DNA of 64,000 bases from Elmis aenea (Eukaryota > Arthropoda > Insecta > Coleoptera > Elmidae). The stretch is taken from positions 36,955,466 to 37,019,465 of the forward strand of contig OX393577.1 of NCBI GenBank assembly GCA_947652605.1, read 5' to 3'. Below are positions 1 to 12,059 of this stretch, one piece after another. Position 1 is the stretch's first letter. The number at the start of each line of letters is the position of its first letter. The position numbers and the translations under genes were made by a program. The notes below the pieces were generated by a model. It worked only from the letters and a program-made list of their open reading frames with translations. It was not told the origin of the DNA and made no database searches.

Positions 1-105
1 GATATCGAAATTTGGATATCGCCCCCCACCCCTAATGCCCAGAGCTAACAGGAGACAGCAGTCTCGCTTTGATAAGTGCCGCCATTTTGTTGTTATCGCA
101 ATATT

Positions 106-247
106 ATGGTGCCTGTCCACGTGAGAGTAAACTACTCTCGATAGCAGCGTCGCCAAGGATACAGCCAATCGCGAGTTACTCTCAGGGGCTGTATCCTTGG
201 CGACGCTGCTATCGAGAGTAGTTTACTCTCACGTGGACAGGCACCAC
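106..247. repeat. 142-bp palindromic MITE, copy 1
   Basis: Two arms of about 60 bp are inverted repeats of each other around a loop of about 20 nt. The ends read ATGGTGCCTG and CAGGCACCAC. Three more copies lie at 5168, 14045 and 25201. This copy shares its arm variant (CCACGTGAGAGTAAACTACT) and loop orientation with the 25201 copy. No coding capacity; presumably moved in trans. Confidence 0.85.
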
Positions 248-937
248 TACACGTCGTTATGACGTATGTTGCTTTGTTAACTTTTGCACTTTTCGAATTT
301 TCTGAATTATATTTGACTTAACTGATTTATGTTTGATAAGAGTTGATTCGTTTTTCATAAAAAAATATAAATACATAGTTGATTTTTGTAAACAATTTGT
401 AGTATATAAGAAAAAATTACAAGGATCTCAGTTTTCGTGCCATTTTTTGTATGTTTAATTAAAGTGAACATTTCAGAGTTTAAATAAACAATATTTTTTC
501 TAAATTTCTGTTTTTTTATTTACATAGAAAGTATTTTACATAAACCATACAAAAAACTAGTATTTGCAGTAAAGTTTATTTAGATAGAGCTCTTTTATAA
601 TTGTACGTCGTTTTGACTTTATAGCTTTATAGCTTTATATTATAGCCTCAAAAATATGATTGTGCTTCTAGGGTTAAAACATCTGTGTGTTTTTCAACCA
701 TGGCAAATAGAAAATAGTTGTACATGGTCAACTTTTAAATATTTTATGCAGATAATAATTAAGATGAATACATAGACATTTTTTTAAGTTGACGGTTAAT
801 AAGATACAAACTTACAGTGCACAGCCGCACAGGGGTGATATTCAAAACATTTAAAACAACTGGTACGCATGGGCGTCGGCTGGAGGTTTTGCAATGGGGG
901 AGGATGGCAAAACTTTTTATAAAAGAAGAAAAACCAG
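248..937. other. AT-rich flank, no feature seen
   Basis: AT-rich sequence between the palindromic MITE and the hAT-type element. I see no coding frame, splice structure or repeat that I can support. Confidence 0.4.
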
Positions 938-945
938 CTTTTAAC

Positions 946-2268
946 CAGGGTTAGCCTGATTTAAATCAGCTCATTTTTTAAAATTAAAATCATGATTTAA
1001 ATCAAACTTTTTTTTCACGATTAACGTCACACGTCACATAAATTAAATGCACGTTGTATCTCCAACCGCTTAAGCTTAAACAAACGCTAGTAAAATACGC
1101 CGGAAATATTGCCCATTGGCTTGTTATAGACCGGGAGGAAATAAAAGTATCTACAGCAATTTTCTTGTTACAGATGCATACCGGTAAATTTGCTTTGTAA
1201 ATTTTCACCACAATTTTAAATTTTATGGTCAAAAGTTCAACAGCCTTTTTCAAAAAGTCTGTAACAATTGGAAGTTTTTTATTATCGATTTCTCAGAAAA
1301 TTTTATTCTTGATAAAAGTTTATGCATGACCTAAAACTAATTTTAAAGATGAAAACATTTTTATATGACACTAGATTTTAATGATTTTAAAAATATTCGC
1401 AAAAGTAAAGTGCCCCTATTTTAAGACTTACAAAAAAAAAATCGTGGGAAAAAATTGTTCAGAAATAAAAATATGACCATACGAAATTTGACGTTAAATT
1501 TCATTTTTGAATTTTATAGTAGTATCAACATTCAAAAAGTTTGCAACTAATGGAAAAGTCTTATTATCGATTTCTTGTAAAATTTTATTCTTAAGAAAAG
1601 TTGGTGCAAGGTATAAAACTAATTTTAAGTTAAAAAAAGCTCTATAAAAATTCATGCGACACTAGCTTTTAGCGATTTTTAAAATATCTGCAAGATTAAA
1701 GTGCTCATATTTTAAGAATAAACGATATTTTATACTGAACAAAGTTTTTAAATTCTAAAAATTACCTTTTTTAAAATTTTTAAAATAAGGCACTTTTTGG
1801 ATGTTAAAATTACTTCAAGTATACAAATTTTAACGTCATATTTCACCTTTGGACGTTTTTTGAATTCTTAACAATCTTTCCCTATGAAGTATTTTTTGTA
1901 ACTCTTAAAATAAGGCCCCTTTACTCTTGTGAATATTTCTGAAATCGCTTAAATCTGGTATCGTATACATTTTTTCCATCTTTAAAGTAGTTTAGGTCAT
2001 ACACCAACTTTTTCAGAAATAAAAGTTTCTGAGAAATTTTTAGTAAAAAACTTTTTCATTTCTTGATACTTTTTAAATCACGCTGTATAGAAGATATAAA
2101 TGCAGTGTGAATAATGAATAAATTAGTTGTAAAAAGGGAAAATAGGCAAGTTTCTTAATAAAAAACAAAAAAATCAAAAATTCGTGTTTTTTTGTTTAGT
2201 TTTTAAATTTAAATCAATGATTTTTCATTTTGATTTTTTTAATAAAAATCAAATTTTGCCCAACTTTG
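946..2268. mobile_element. Non-autonomous hAT-type element with 8-bp TSD
   Basis: The ends are CAGGGTTAGCC and, inverted, CAAAGTTGGGC, followed inward by matching runs of ATTTAAATCA-type sequence. The flanks are a perfect 8-bp duplication, CTTTTAAC at 938-945 and 2269-2276, as hAT transposition leaves. No transposase remains; the interior is filled by a separate foldback repeat (1240-2090). Confidence 0.75.
1240..2090. repeat. Foldback repeat with tandemly duplicated arm
   Basis: A block of about 190 bp containing TTATTATCGATTTCT and CTAAAACTAATTTTAA occurs at about 1245-1430 and again in direct orientation at about 1530-1720. An inverted, diverged copy lies at about 1895-2085. The interior is AT-rich and non-coding. 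It is nested in the hAT-type element. Confidence 0.6.
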
Positions 2269-2276
2269 CTTTTAAC

Positions 2277-2838
2277 ACTTAAGAGCAGGTAACAAACAAA
2301 AACGCATATGCCGATACATAGAGCTAAACAAATCGTTTTTTACACATTTATTTGTTTTATAATGATTTACATACACATATTCAAATAACGCCGTTAACAA
2401 CCGGTACACAGAACTTTTAAAATTTTAACAACCGGTATGGCATATGCATTGATAAAATCATTTAAAAAAATAATTTATAAGGCTACAGTCAACTATGGTC
2501 TACGGGTTGCCATTTAAAAAAAAAGGAAGTTTTGTCTATCACGTTAACCACTTAAACTTAAAAAATTATCAGTTTTATCACAAGTAAAGTGAAATTATTT
2601 AAAAATTGCCCATGTATAAATACTTTGTATGTTATATTTGCATTTAAAGTTTTTTTTTTTAGAATTTTGAATTTTTCTAAAAGTGTATCATTGGCTATTT
2701 TTAAAGACCAATTAATTTTTTTTATCATTCTGTCCAACTTTTCTAGTTTAAATTACACTCTAACTCTTATAGTAACAAAGTTACCTATGTCACACAGTCA
2801 ATTTTGTCACCATAATAACATGTAATACAATACCTAAT
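2277..2838. other. 3' flank of lifeguard copy B
   Basis: Region downstream (minus sense) of the copy B stop codon. A possible minus-strand AATAAA lies at 2347-2352, about 490 nt past the stop. Nothing else recognisable. Confidence 0.35.
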
Positions 2839-5800
2839 TTAATTTCTAGATAAACCAATAATAGACAAAATATACACAAAAATATTAATAACATCGACAT
2901 ATAAGTTAAGTGCCGCAAAAATGTATTCTTCAGGTGAAATTGAATACTGGTGTTTACCACCCATCATAAGCTGTGTATCATAGACAAGATAAATAGAAAA
3001 CAAAAGCGCTCCTAATGATGCATACACCAATGATAAAATCTTACTTTTAATAAAAATGGCTGCAATCCCAAAAACTAGTAATACTATAACAGCCACAAAT
3101 AATATTCCCCCCATTGTTGTAAAATCCCATTTTGTTTGAAAAGCAAATATAGTGAGAGCAAAACATACAATAGCAGTAATACCTGCTGCCATTAAAACTT
3201 CTTCTGAATCATATGTTGATGAAATAGTTCCTAACATGAAAGCTTCCGCTAGTGTAAAAATAAAAAGTAAAATAAAATTTATTGGTGTTTTACGTCTCAA
3301 ATCATTAAAACATGATAAAGCAATGAGTGTTACAAATAATATTACTATGGCTGCAATATATAATTCAGTATGTTCTTGAACATATTTTTGAGTAGGTTTA
3401 TGATATAAAAGAACAGCTATGATAGCCACAGTTATCGCAAGCTGTAGCATTAAAATTGAATAAACCTTACGAATAAAACCTCTTCGTATAGATTTGTCAG
3501 TAAAATCGAACTGCTCTTCTTCTGAACACGTATTATCTTGCATATCTGAAACTAAAGCATATTAAAATGTCGTATACAAAATATCTACTGTCTTTTTGAC
3601 TTAATTATCCAATAAAAATATGTTTGTTTCTAAAACATTCTAGAGTAGTTCTCTAAAACGAGGGCCAAGCTAAATTGTAAATTTAAAAAATAGTCAGTTG
3701 TGAAAATTTAAAATCGGCACCTTCATCTTATTTGGTACTTTATCTGTCATTAGCGGTTTAATTGTCAAAGTTAAGTTGATTAAAAACTAATCTTTAATTT
3801 CTTTAAATAGTGGAACTACTGAAAAAACTAAGCTTTCCAGAAAGCATTTTCGAATTATGTTTTATTGCGATTTTATAAATGGTTTAAGCGTTTATGAGCG
3901 CAGAGAACGTTTAGATTCAACTTTTAGTGAACAAGCGCCTTCCTTGGCTACAATATACCGCTGCTATAAGAAATTGAATGCGAAAAGAGTTCTGTTTATC
4001 ATCAAAGAGGTGCAGGACGTCCTCTTATGGCTGTTAGGGGAAACAACATTGCTGCAGTTAAAAATATAATTGAAGATGACAATAAAGCCTATGCGATAAT
4101 AAAGCATCCACTTAATATTAAGATTGTCAGTCGTTTTGTGCCACATTAGCTCTCTCAGCTCTATAAAGCAAAATAAATAAGAATTCTTTGTGAACCACAT
4201 TTATTTTCTCAATTTTTTTCAAAATCATGACAGACGAAGAAACTTACATTTCCTTTTTCGATATACTTTCATGCCAAGAAAATTATGTATGGGTTTGCAA
4301 AGATAAGCAAACTCCGATAATGACCAAAAAGCAGCGAGCAATGAAAAAAGTAATGTATGCACAGAAAACAGTTACTACGAAATGATACATAGAAAAATGT
4401 TTGCCTAAAGTGTTCAGTAAAATTTCAGAGAAGGAGATTATGCTCCATCACGATAATGCATTTATTGCTATGGCAGCTTTAACGTTCAAGGTTTTTGGCT
4501 GAAAAAAGTAATAGAGCATCCACCGTACTCATCTGACATGGTAATGTGCAACTTTTGATTATTTTTGGAATGAAAAGAAATTTGCCGGGTTCGAAATTCT
4601 TGTCGGAGGAGAAAATTGATATTGCCGTTCACGATTATTTTACAAGTACTCCTAAAGATTGATTAGAAGCTTTTAAGAAGGGTAAAGTAAAAAAGACATC
4701 CACACCAGATTTTGTCTGATTGTAAAAACTTATCATTTCAGGTTTTTGAGGATCACCCTTATTTATTATAAATTACAATTGGACAAACCAACGGAGGGTT
4801 AAAATAAAAGCTAATTGTAAGATAAAATATTACCGATATTTTTTATTCTCAATGAATTCAGCTTGACTCTCGTATAACTGAATTGATATGTATATTGTAC
4901 ACAGTATATCACTTAATTCGGATTACTATGGGGGAATCTCACTTAATATAAGAAATTCAGATTAAGTAAAATTAACAAAAACATATAATAAATCTTAATT
5001 TATGGCGATATTCAGGTGTTTTGGAAAATGCAGTTAACTTGAAGAAAGCAAACAATAAAATTTTGCAATTTTAATTCTGGTTAATAACTCGAGTTGTAAA
5101 GCAATTACGCACTCGACCCTACGCGGTTCCGTGCGTATCTTTTCCACTCGTGCGTAATATGCTTCTTATGGTGCCTGTACACCTGAGAGTAAAGTACTCT
5201 CGAGAGTAGCGTCGCCAAGGATACAGCCCCTGAGAGTAACTCGCGATTGGCTGTATCCTTGGCGACGCTACTCTCGAGAGTACTTTACTCTCAGGTGTAC
5301 AGGCACCATTACAACTATTGTTATGTAATATACTATTAAATTCCTTTAAAAAAGTGTGCATAGCAAGCATTTTGTTCTTCTTTGAAAAAAAAATAGTACC
5401 ATTCATAGCCAACTCGTAAAAATTTATTTTTGTTGACTTGCACTATTTTATTCATTTTTTTTCAAGAGTGATATATCACAGGAAAAAAAGCTCATGCTAT
5501 CTACTTAGGTAAATATTTAATGTAGCGCCGAACAGAAAATCAAATGTTGGCTGTTGTATCTTTGTTACTAAGTATGCCAAAAAAAAAACTGATATCACCA
5601 GTTAATTTGGCATGTGTACATATTCCAATACACAAAAACACAATTTTTATTTTTAAAACTAGTAAAGATATTAAACAGACTGAAAAATTGCACTATTTTA
5701 TTTATTGCTTTTATTAAGTAGGATATAATGCATTTTTAAACGTTTGAATATTGCTACAAATTGAGCTCTATTTTTATTTTTTACTAATTCAAATGGATTT

Positions 5801-6372
5801 TTATCACTTGGTTAAGCGAGATTTTTATTGTGGCCGAAATTAAGTGGTACACCCTGTACAAGATGTCTATTAAAAGTGTTCTTTAAATTTAAGTATAAAT
5901 TTAGAAATAAAAAATTAACAAAAAACTCCATTAAACATGTGAGTTCCGACGTTTTATGGTAATTAATCAAATCATGTTGTAAAAATTACTAAAAACTAAC
6001 CAGGTCTATTTGACAGGGGAGTAGTTTCACCTATTGGATTTGACTGATTATGGAAAACAACTTGGGCCATACCTGATGGCGAATCAATAAAACCTGGTGC
6101 CATTGGACCAACTGGGTATCCTTGTGGTACTCCTCCGGTAGGATACCCTACAGAACTAGGATATCCTGTTGGGGGATATTGTTGCTGGGGATACATTGGA
6201 ACTGTAAAAAAAAATAACTTTAAGCATTATTAGATTGTTAAAAGTGCAAATCATATGATATTAACAGAAAAATAATGTAATAGTTTTAAAAAATAAACAT
6301 GATAGTCATTAAATATATTTTATAGTATTACAGCTACATACCTTGCTGAGGATAAGGGGCTGTATTTGTCAT
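2839..6372 (-). CDS. Lfg: Lifeguard/TMBIM (GRINA-like) protein, copy B, 3 coding exons
   Basis: Predicted 312-residue membrane protein of the lifeguard branch of the BAX-inhibitor-1 superfamily; relatives act in ER, Golgi and plasma membrane to damp apoptosis and Ca2+ release. Coding exons (minus): 6372-6342 (exon itself begins 6426 after TTTACAG), 6201-6001, and 3545-2839. Phases join exactly (G|TT and G|AT). The first two exons give a Pro/Tyr/Gly-rich cytosolic N-terminus (MTNTAPYPQQ, then YPPTGYP, YPTGG). The last exon encodes seven hydrophobic segments and the conserved SPEEYIFAALNLYVDVIN near the C-terminus. A 5'UTR intron is implied by the acceptor upstream of the ATG. A tandem paralogue lies at 9900-10613, roughly two-thirds identical by eye. 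The intron 3546-6000 holds a mariner remnant and a foldback element. Confidence 0.85.
3857..4740 (+). pseudogene. Decayed mariner (DD34D-like) transposase
   Basis: Broken frames in collinear order match a mariner transposase: an HTH region (GLSVYERRERLDSTF, then APSLATIYRCYKK), a linker with GRPLMAVRGNN in another frame, a first-Asp region near 4227 (TDEETYISFFD), a second-Asp block HHDNAF, and a third-Asp block reading HPPYSSDMVMCNF, where the usual catalytic Asp of the CDF motif is Asn. Several stops and frameshifts make it dead. It lies in the lifeguard copy B intron. Terminal repeats were not resolved. Confidence 0.65.
4900..5855. mobile_element. TA-flanked CAGGGTG-type foldback element
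   Basis: The left end reads TACACAGTATATCACTTAAT; the right end inverted reads TACAGGGTGTACCACTTAAT. Flanking TA dinucleotides suit Tc1/mariner-type insertion. A copy of the 142-bp palindromic MITE sits inside. No transposase seen. Confidence 0.55.
5168..5309. repeat. 142-bp palindromic MITE, copy 2
   Basis: Arms of about 60 bp are perfect inverted repeats with a loop of about 20 nt. The sequence appears identical over its full length to the copy at 14045-14186, implying recent mobility. Ends ATGGTGCCTG / CAGGCACCAT, flanked by TA. Confidence 0.88.
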
Positions 6373-6426
6373 TTTCGAGTTTAACCTATTATTTAACAAA
6401 ATATTTTGTAGCGCGATGTATTGCAC

Positions 6427-8957
6427 CTGTAAACAACATAATATTTCACTTTTAACAATTTAGTGTAGTAAGACACTCATATTAAGCCATCAAAATATAT
6501 TACGTTTAGATAAACTTGACAAAAAAAAAATTTATCAGACAAATCCACTCAGATATTTATTAACTTAACGGTTTTTAAATATTAATAGATAACGTTACTG
6601 ACTATAATTTTCATTATTGTACAAGATACTTAGTTACTTCTAAATGCTTTTATCAAGATACACCTACCTGAAGTTGATTCGTGATATGGTCGTAAAAATC
6701 AATGTACTAGTAAATGGTTATTTGGTATTGTTTATAATTATATACCTGTATATATGAAGTTAAATTTTCAACAAACAGTATTAAAACATAAATTTAAAAT
6801 CAAATAACTATAAACACTCTTAAAATAAAAAACCTAATAACTGTTCCTTGGAATATTATCGTCCATCATGCTTATCTAGAAAGATAAGATAAATGTACAA
6901 ATTATGCACTATATTATACCTACTATTCATGATTAATGAGTTTTCAAAACAGGGGCTCAGTCTTTGCAACAAGCTGGAGAAGAAATATGTGGAAATCAAA
7001 CACCTAAAATAGTATCAAAATTTCTGCAAATGAGAATATGATATTGACAAAAATTATATAAACATTATCTTAGAGTTAGTGTTGCGTAACATAACAATTA
7101 AAAAATATACAAACAATTAAACATATGTGTTTAAAAAACTTAACACGTACAATGTTATCAAACTATGCTTAACAATACCAGATTTTATCTTTGAAAACGA
7201 TTTCGACATTTAATTTGATTTCCGTTTTTATTACAAGATTGTTTTCATTTATTTTAGTTGATAATGTCCGGCCAGTTTTTTTTTGGTAACTTCGTTATTA
7301 ACCAAGATATCCTCAATAATGTGATCCCATTTAAAACACCCTATACAACTTTATACTTTAAAAAATCCAATAATCATGGTATTCTCCATAAACTTCGCCA
7401 ACTAAAATAAAAATTCAATGTGGCACCTATAAGCAATAAAAAATTCCCATTTCAAATATTAATTCAATTTTTTAAGCCAGGAATACCAAATTTCTGCTGT
7501 TGGTAACGGGGTTAAAAAAAGTTTAAACCGAAGTTTTTTTTAGATATTTTTTTAACTAGTGCATTACACACATTTTTTATTTATATTTGAATATATATAA
7601 ATGCTAGAACGAACAAGAACCAATTGCGTTCATTCTAGCATTTAGATATGTTTCCACTTTTCTTTCCCTATAGTTTCATATTTAAATATTAAATGCCACT
7701 ATAATTGAAACCAGGCAACAATTCCTTCAATTTATACGATCGATGAGCTAAATGTTTGAAATGTAGCTTGAAAATTGCACCTCGTCTTATACACCGATAT
7801 AAAAGGTACTCAATTATTTCTTGTTTTTATTTAAATGTATGCCATTTTAGATAGTTAAGTATTTTAAGACATTATGAATATGCAATTCAATGATACATTG
7901 TAATAGTAAGGGGGCTGCTTTGTGGGACAGCACTGTAATGTGAAAGTTTATAGAACACACTAAAAAAACCTTATTTATAGTGAATTTTTATTAAATTGTA
8001 GCATTTGCACGTTACATCAATTCTTAAAAACTATAGATAACTAATACAATTACTTTGAAAAAATAATATCTAGCTTGTCTCTTTGAGAAGCAATAAAATA
8101 CTTCACTACTTCAATGTAAGCTATGCCATCAAATTTCAAAAACTTTTTAAAATGATCTCAATATCAATCTAAGCTGGCTGTACTACTAAAATATTTCCTG
8201 GATCATTTGCTTTTGAAATAAGTCATATTGTTTATTTTCATCATGTCTTTTAGAAAAAATTATGTAACTTACATTGAAAAAGCAAATTAAATATATCAAT
8301 TATTACACACAGAAAACAAACGAGTATAAATTATGTACACAAGTATCAATTATTATCAGTCATGTTGCACTAGCATAAAAGTTTAACTTAAAATAAAGCG
8401 AAAAATTTCAAACAAAAGATTAATACTTCGACTATATTTTGATCATAACACCTACCCCATGTACATATGCAATATTCACATAGGTAAGAATGTATATCAG
8501 TTTGTATTTAGTAGACCATATATATATATATATTACACAAATTAAACAATCATGCAAACAAGAGTATTAAATAAACCATTTGATAACATTACTGAAGTAA
8601 TGTTTTGTTTTCACAAATATAGACTCAAAAAAATCAAAGTAACTTGTCTGAAATATGTAAGAGACCATTTTAGGGAATATCATTGCTTGAAATTACAATT
8701 TTACAAATCCATCAAGTGACTGTTTTCATTTAAACTGTCAATTTTACAAACAAGAAGGCGATTAATTACATCTTTTAACACTACGTACTTTAACGACTCC
8801 TTAATTTACACTATCAACTGAAATCTAATTTGTGATTTTTGTACCAGTGGAAATATAGTTACATTTAATCTTAAGGTAATATGTTTTAGTATCTAGAATA
8901 ATCACATAAATATATTGTTACTTACATAAATAGAATTATTATTAGGAAAGTTATTAC
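6427..8957. other. AT-rich region upstream of copy B start exon
   Basis: No coding exon recognised. One imperfect hairpin lies at about 7600-7642 (ATGCTAGAACGAAC paired with GTTCATTCTAGCAT). A 5'UTR exon for lifeguard copy B should lie somewhere upstream because its ATG exon starts at a splice acceptor. Confidence 0.35.
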
Positions 8958-8959
8958 TA

Positions 8960-9209
8960 CAAGTGAAACCTCTATTACTCGATATATCTGTAACTCGATT
9001 TACCACAGTTGCTAGACTTTGAATAGAGTCCGTTGTAATCGGTGCACATGAACTGTAAATATTCTACTAACACCATATTAACCTTTATCGCCCTGCTTTA
9101 ATCTTCCACTCTAACTGCATATTTAGCAGAACTTCCCCAAGTTGATTTTCCTCCATAACTTGATTTTCATATGCCTCCCTTTAAAGTCGAGTAAGAGAGG
9201 TTTCACCTG
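8960..9209. mobile_element. pogo/Tigger-like MITE
   Basis: Inverted ends CAAGTGAAACCTCTATTACT and CAGGTGAAACCTCTCTTACT (right end inverted), flanked by TA on both sides. The 250-bp element is non-coding. The CAGTGAAACCTCTATAACTCGA type of end is familiar from pogo-like elements; assignment rests on ends only. Confidence 0.6.
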
Positions 9210-9824
9210 TATAAACATTCAGACACAATTTTATTCGATTATTAAAAATTATAAAATGCAAAGAATTTTAAGACACAATATATTCATTTTCACTGTCATC
9301 AAATCTTACCTTAAAATTTCCATATAAAGGATGTAACTCAAGTTTTTTTAATTGTTTTTTTTTTTAATGTAATGTCATACTTATTGCTTAAAATATTTTT
9401 AAATAAATTGTATCTTTTTAATTAAATTAAAAAGTTACACCAGATTTTTTAATGAAATTTGATAAACATACAGAATGATTCTTTTATGCTTATTATGTCT
9501 GTTTAATATTTAATATTTTATTATTATCACATCCACCTTTGCTATACTCAAACATAAGTGATATAAAGTTAGTTGTTTGTTTATCACTCCCTTTAGTGTT
9601 CAAAAAAAAAACTTATGCTAAAAACAAAATGTTAAATTAAAGTGCCAGCACCAATTTACTACACATCATATGTTCTTATCTGTCGATAGAAAATTGAAAG
9701 CTCACATGGATGGCATAATGGATAAGTGCACTGAGCTCTACTTCATATGTTGTAATCATACAGCAGTCATTATACGAAAAATGGTAAATGAAAATGAATA
9801 TATCAAACTTGAAAATTAACTTGG

Positions 9825-9848
9825 TTTATTTTAAATAAATAATTTATT
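9825..9848 (-). promoter_or_regulatory. Poly(A) signals for lifeguard copy A
   Basis: Two minus-strand AATAAA hexamers (plus-strand TTTATT at 9825-9830 and 9843-9848) lie about 50-75 nt past the copy A stop codon, so copy A probably ends its own transcript here. Confidence 0.5.
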
Positions 9849-9899
9849 AAATCGATACAGTTCAAACAGCTTAATACACAAAAAAGTAGTCTGCATTAG

Positions 9900-10613
9900 T
9901 TAATCTCTAGATGCACCAATAATAGCCAAAATGTGAATGAATATATTAATTATGTCTACATACAAATTAAGTGCTGCAAATATGTATTCTTCAGGAGAAA
10001 TTGAATACTTGTGATTACCCCCCATCATCATTTGTGTATCATACACAAGATAAACAGAAAATATCAAAGCCGCTAAAGATGAATATACAAGACTAACTAT
10101 CTTTGTTTTTACAAAAATAGCAACTATTCCAAAAATAAGTAATATTATAACTGCCACAAATAATATACCCCCAAGCATAGTAAAATCCCACTTAGTTTGA
10201 AATGCAAATAGAGTAAGGGCCAAACAAACAGCAGTTGTAATGCCAACTGCCATCATAACTTCTTCAGATTTGTACCTTGAAGCGGATACTGCTAATAAAA
10301 ATCCCTCAGCAAGAGTAAACACACCAAGTAAAATAAAATTCATTGGAGCTTTACGTCTCAACTCGCCACAGCATGCTAATGCAATCATAGAAATAATCAA
10401 CACCACCAAAGCTATTATAAACAGTATAGGATTACTCTGAACAAAACGTTGTGTCGGTACGTGGTATAAAAATACGGCAATAAAAACCATAGTTATAGCA
10501 AGCTGCACCATTAAAATAGAATACACCTTGCGAATAAAGCCTCGTCGTATACTTTTATCAGAGAAGCCGAATCCTTTTACTTCCGGATCTTCAGGGTAGG
10601 TTGTACCGTACAT
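9900..10613 (-). CDS. Lfg: Lifeguard/TMBIM protein, copy A
   Basis: One large exon encodes 237 residues from the ATG at 10613, with seven hydrophobic segments and the lifeguard signatures DKSIRRGFIRKVYSIL, FAFQTKWDFT and SPEEYIFAALNLYVDII. The exon begins at 10615 right after TTTTAG. It has the same two-base overhang (AT before the ATG) as copy B, so it could also be spliced in frame to an upstream Pro-rich exon; none was found between here and 20 kb. Translation could equally start at this ATG, giving a form without the Pro-rich tail. The Pro-rich exons at 6.0-6.4 kb are downstream and cannot serve it. Confidence 0.82.
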   Translation of the reverse strand: MYGTTYPEDPEVKGFGFSDKSIRRGFIRKVYSILMVQLAITMVFIAVFLYHVPTQRFVQSNPILFIIALVVLIISMIALACCGELRRKAPMNFILLGVFTLAEGFLLAVSASRYKSEEVMMAVGITTAVCLALTLFAFQTKWDFTMLGGILFVAVIILLIFGIVAIFVKTKIVSLVYSSLAALIFSVYLVYDTQMMMGGNHKYSISPEEYIFAALNLYVDIINIFIHILAIIGASRD

Positions 10614-10615
10614 AT

Positions 10616-11854
10616 CTAAAATCAAAAACTTTTGTTAATGTAATTTTAGAGTATATTTACTATTAATTTTAACACACATATTCACTTAAATCACATTTTA
10701 TTCTGCGTAATGAAAAAAGTAAAATCTGATTAATTACTGGATTGAAACAATTATTTTAAACAATAAAAAAGCATTTAAAAAATGCACTAAAATTAGTTAT
10801 TAAGTTTCTCATGAAAAACATGTTTTTCCCAAGAATTTTTTTGAAGCATAAAATTTATTTTGAATCTTAACAAATAATATAACTACTAAATTAACTGCAC
10901 ACTTGAGAAAGTGGAATAATTTGACCAGCTTTTAGGTTAAAAATTTCAAAAACATTACACCACATTCATACGTTACCAGAATATGCATGACAACTTTATT
11001 GAAATTGGATATACCATTTATGCTCCCAAGCAGCCACAAATATGCAATGTCTATTTAATTCTTGAATATTTTTTTTCATATTCTTCATATTTGTAATAAT
11101 TATAAAATATTAAGATTAAGAATGAAACCACTTCATTTTTGTGCATCATAACCTGAGTATTTTTAATTTGATAAACCTTAAACAGAAGAATAATTCTTTA
11201 AAAAAAAACTAATTCTAAATAAAATTGAAGCAAACATATTGTGATATTTTTATCCTAATGATTATCAACAGACTAATTTGTGAAACAGAATTTTAATTTA
11301 CCAAAATTATTACCGTAGTTGGGTCGTTTGAATTAAAAGAATCGCTGATGTGATTCGTATTAGGATATTTGCATTAAAAAAATAATAATTCGCCAATTCT
11401 TGTATTAGTCGCAATGTAATTCCCTACATGGCTATGGATATAGTATTCGTTTTAAATGATAAGACATTACACAAACAATTTTTATGACAATAAAGGTATG
11501 TTTGTTACAAACACCTGGCCTTTAAACAAATTAATTGAGACAATGAATCAAATCTTCAAGTAGCAAATTTGCTTCTACCCGTTTTACAAACAATAACAGC
11601 AGTGAACTAGCTACAGATAATCGTATAAATATATCTATTGAATGAATCTCTGTTTAGTTTAGTGAACTAAATGGAAAGAATTAATTCACCAGAGATAATT
11701 TAACTTTCCATTTTTAATATTTACGCTTGGTTTAAATCTGGCAAAAATAGTTGCAACCATAAAATAATGCCCATAACTTATTACTACAAATTCAATTCCT
11801 AGATAATATCTAACCGTACTGACTTCACATGGAATATGTTTAAAACAATACACT
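10616..11854. other. AT-rich flank, no feature seen
   Basis: Upstream of lifeguard copy A. I found no convincing coding exon. A possible donor (TACGGTAATA, minus strand, about 11313-11322) has an in-frame stop just upstream and was not accepted as an N-terminal exon. Confidence 0.35.
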
Positions 11855-12059
11855 AAACCCGTGGTTCGCGGAACACTGGTGCTCCGTGAAGCCGCTTTAA
11901 GTGTTCCACGAAAAAATCACATACACAATTAAAAATTGTTACAAAAGAAAAATCAAAACAATGTAAAATAATTTTTGTATGGGATTGTAATCAGCAAAGG
12001 CGAATGACAATTTATTTATAAACAGAAGATAATAAATCAATTTTTAAGCTGCAAAGAAC

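Noticed and set aside
2825..2839. Plus-strand frames opposite the lifeguard exons (about 2589-2825, 3152-3379, 10240-10440)
   Set aside because: Antisense or flanking shadows; the minus-strand frames carry the conserved family motifs.
11300..11350. Possible Pro-rich N-terminal exon for lifeguard copy A (donor TACGGTAATA)
   Set aside because: An in-frame TAA lies a few codons upstream with no ATG between, and the residues are not Tyr/Pro-rich.
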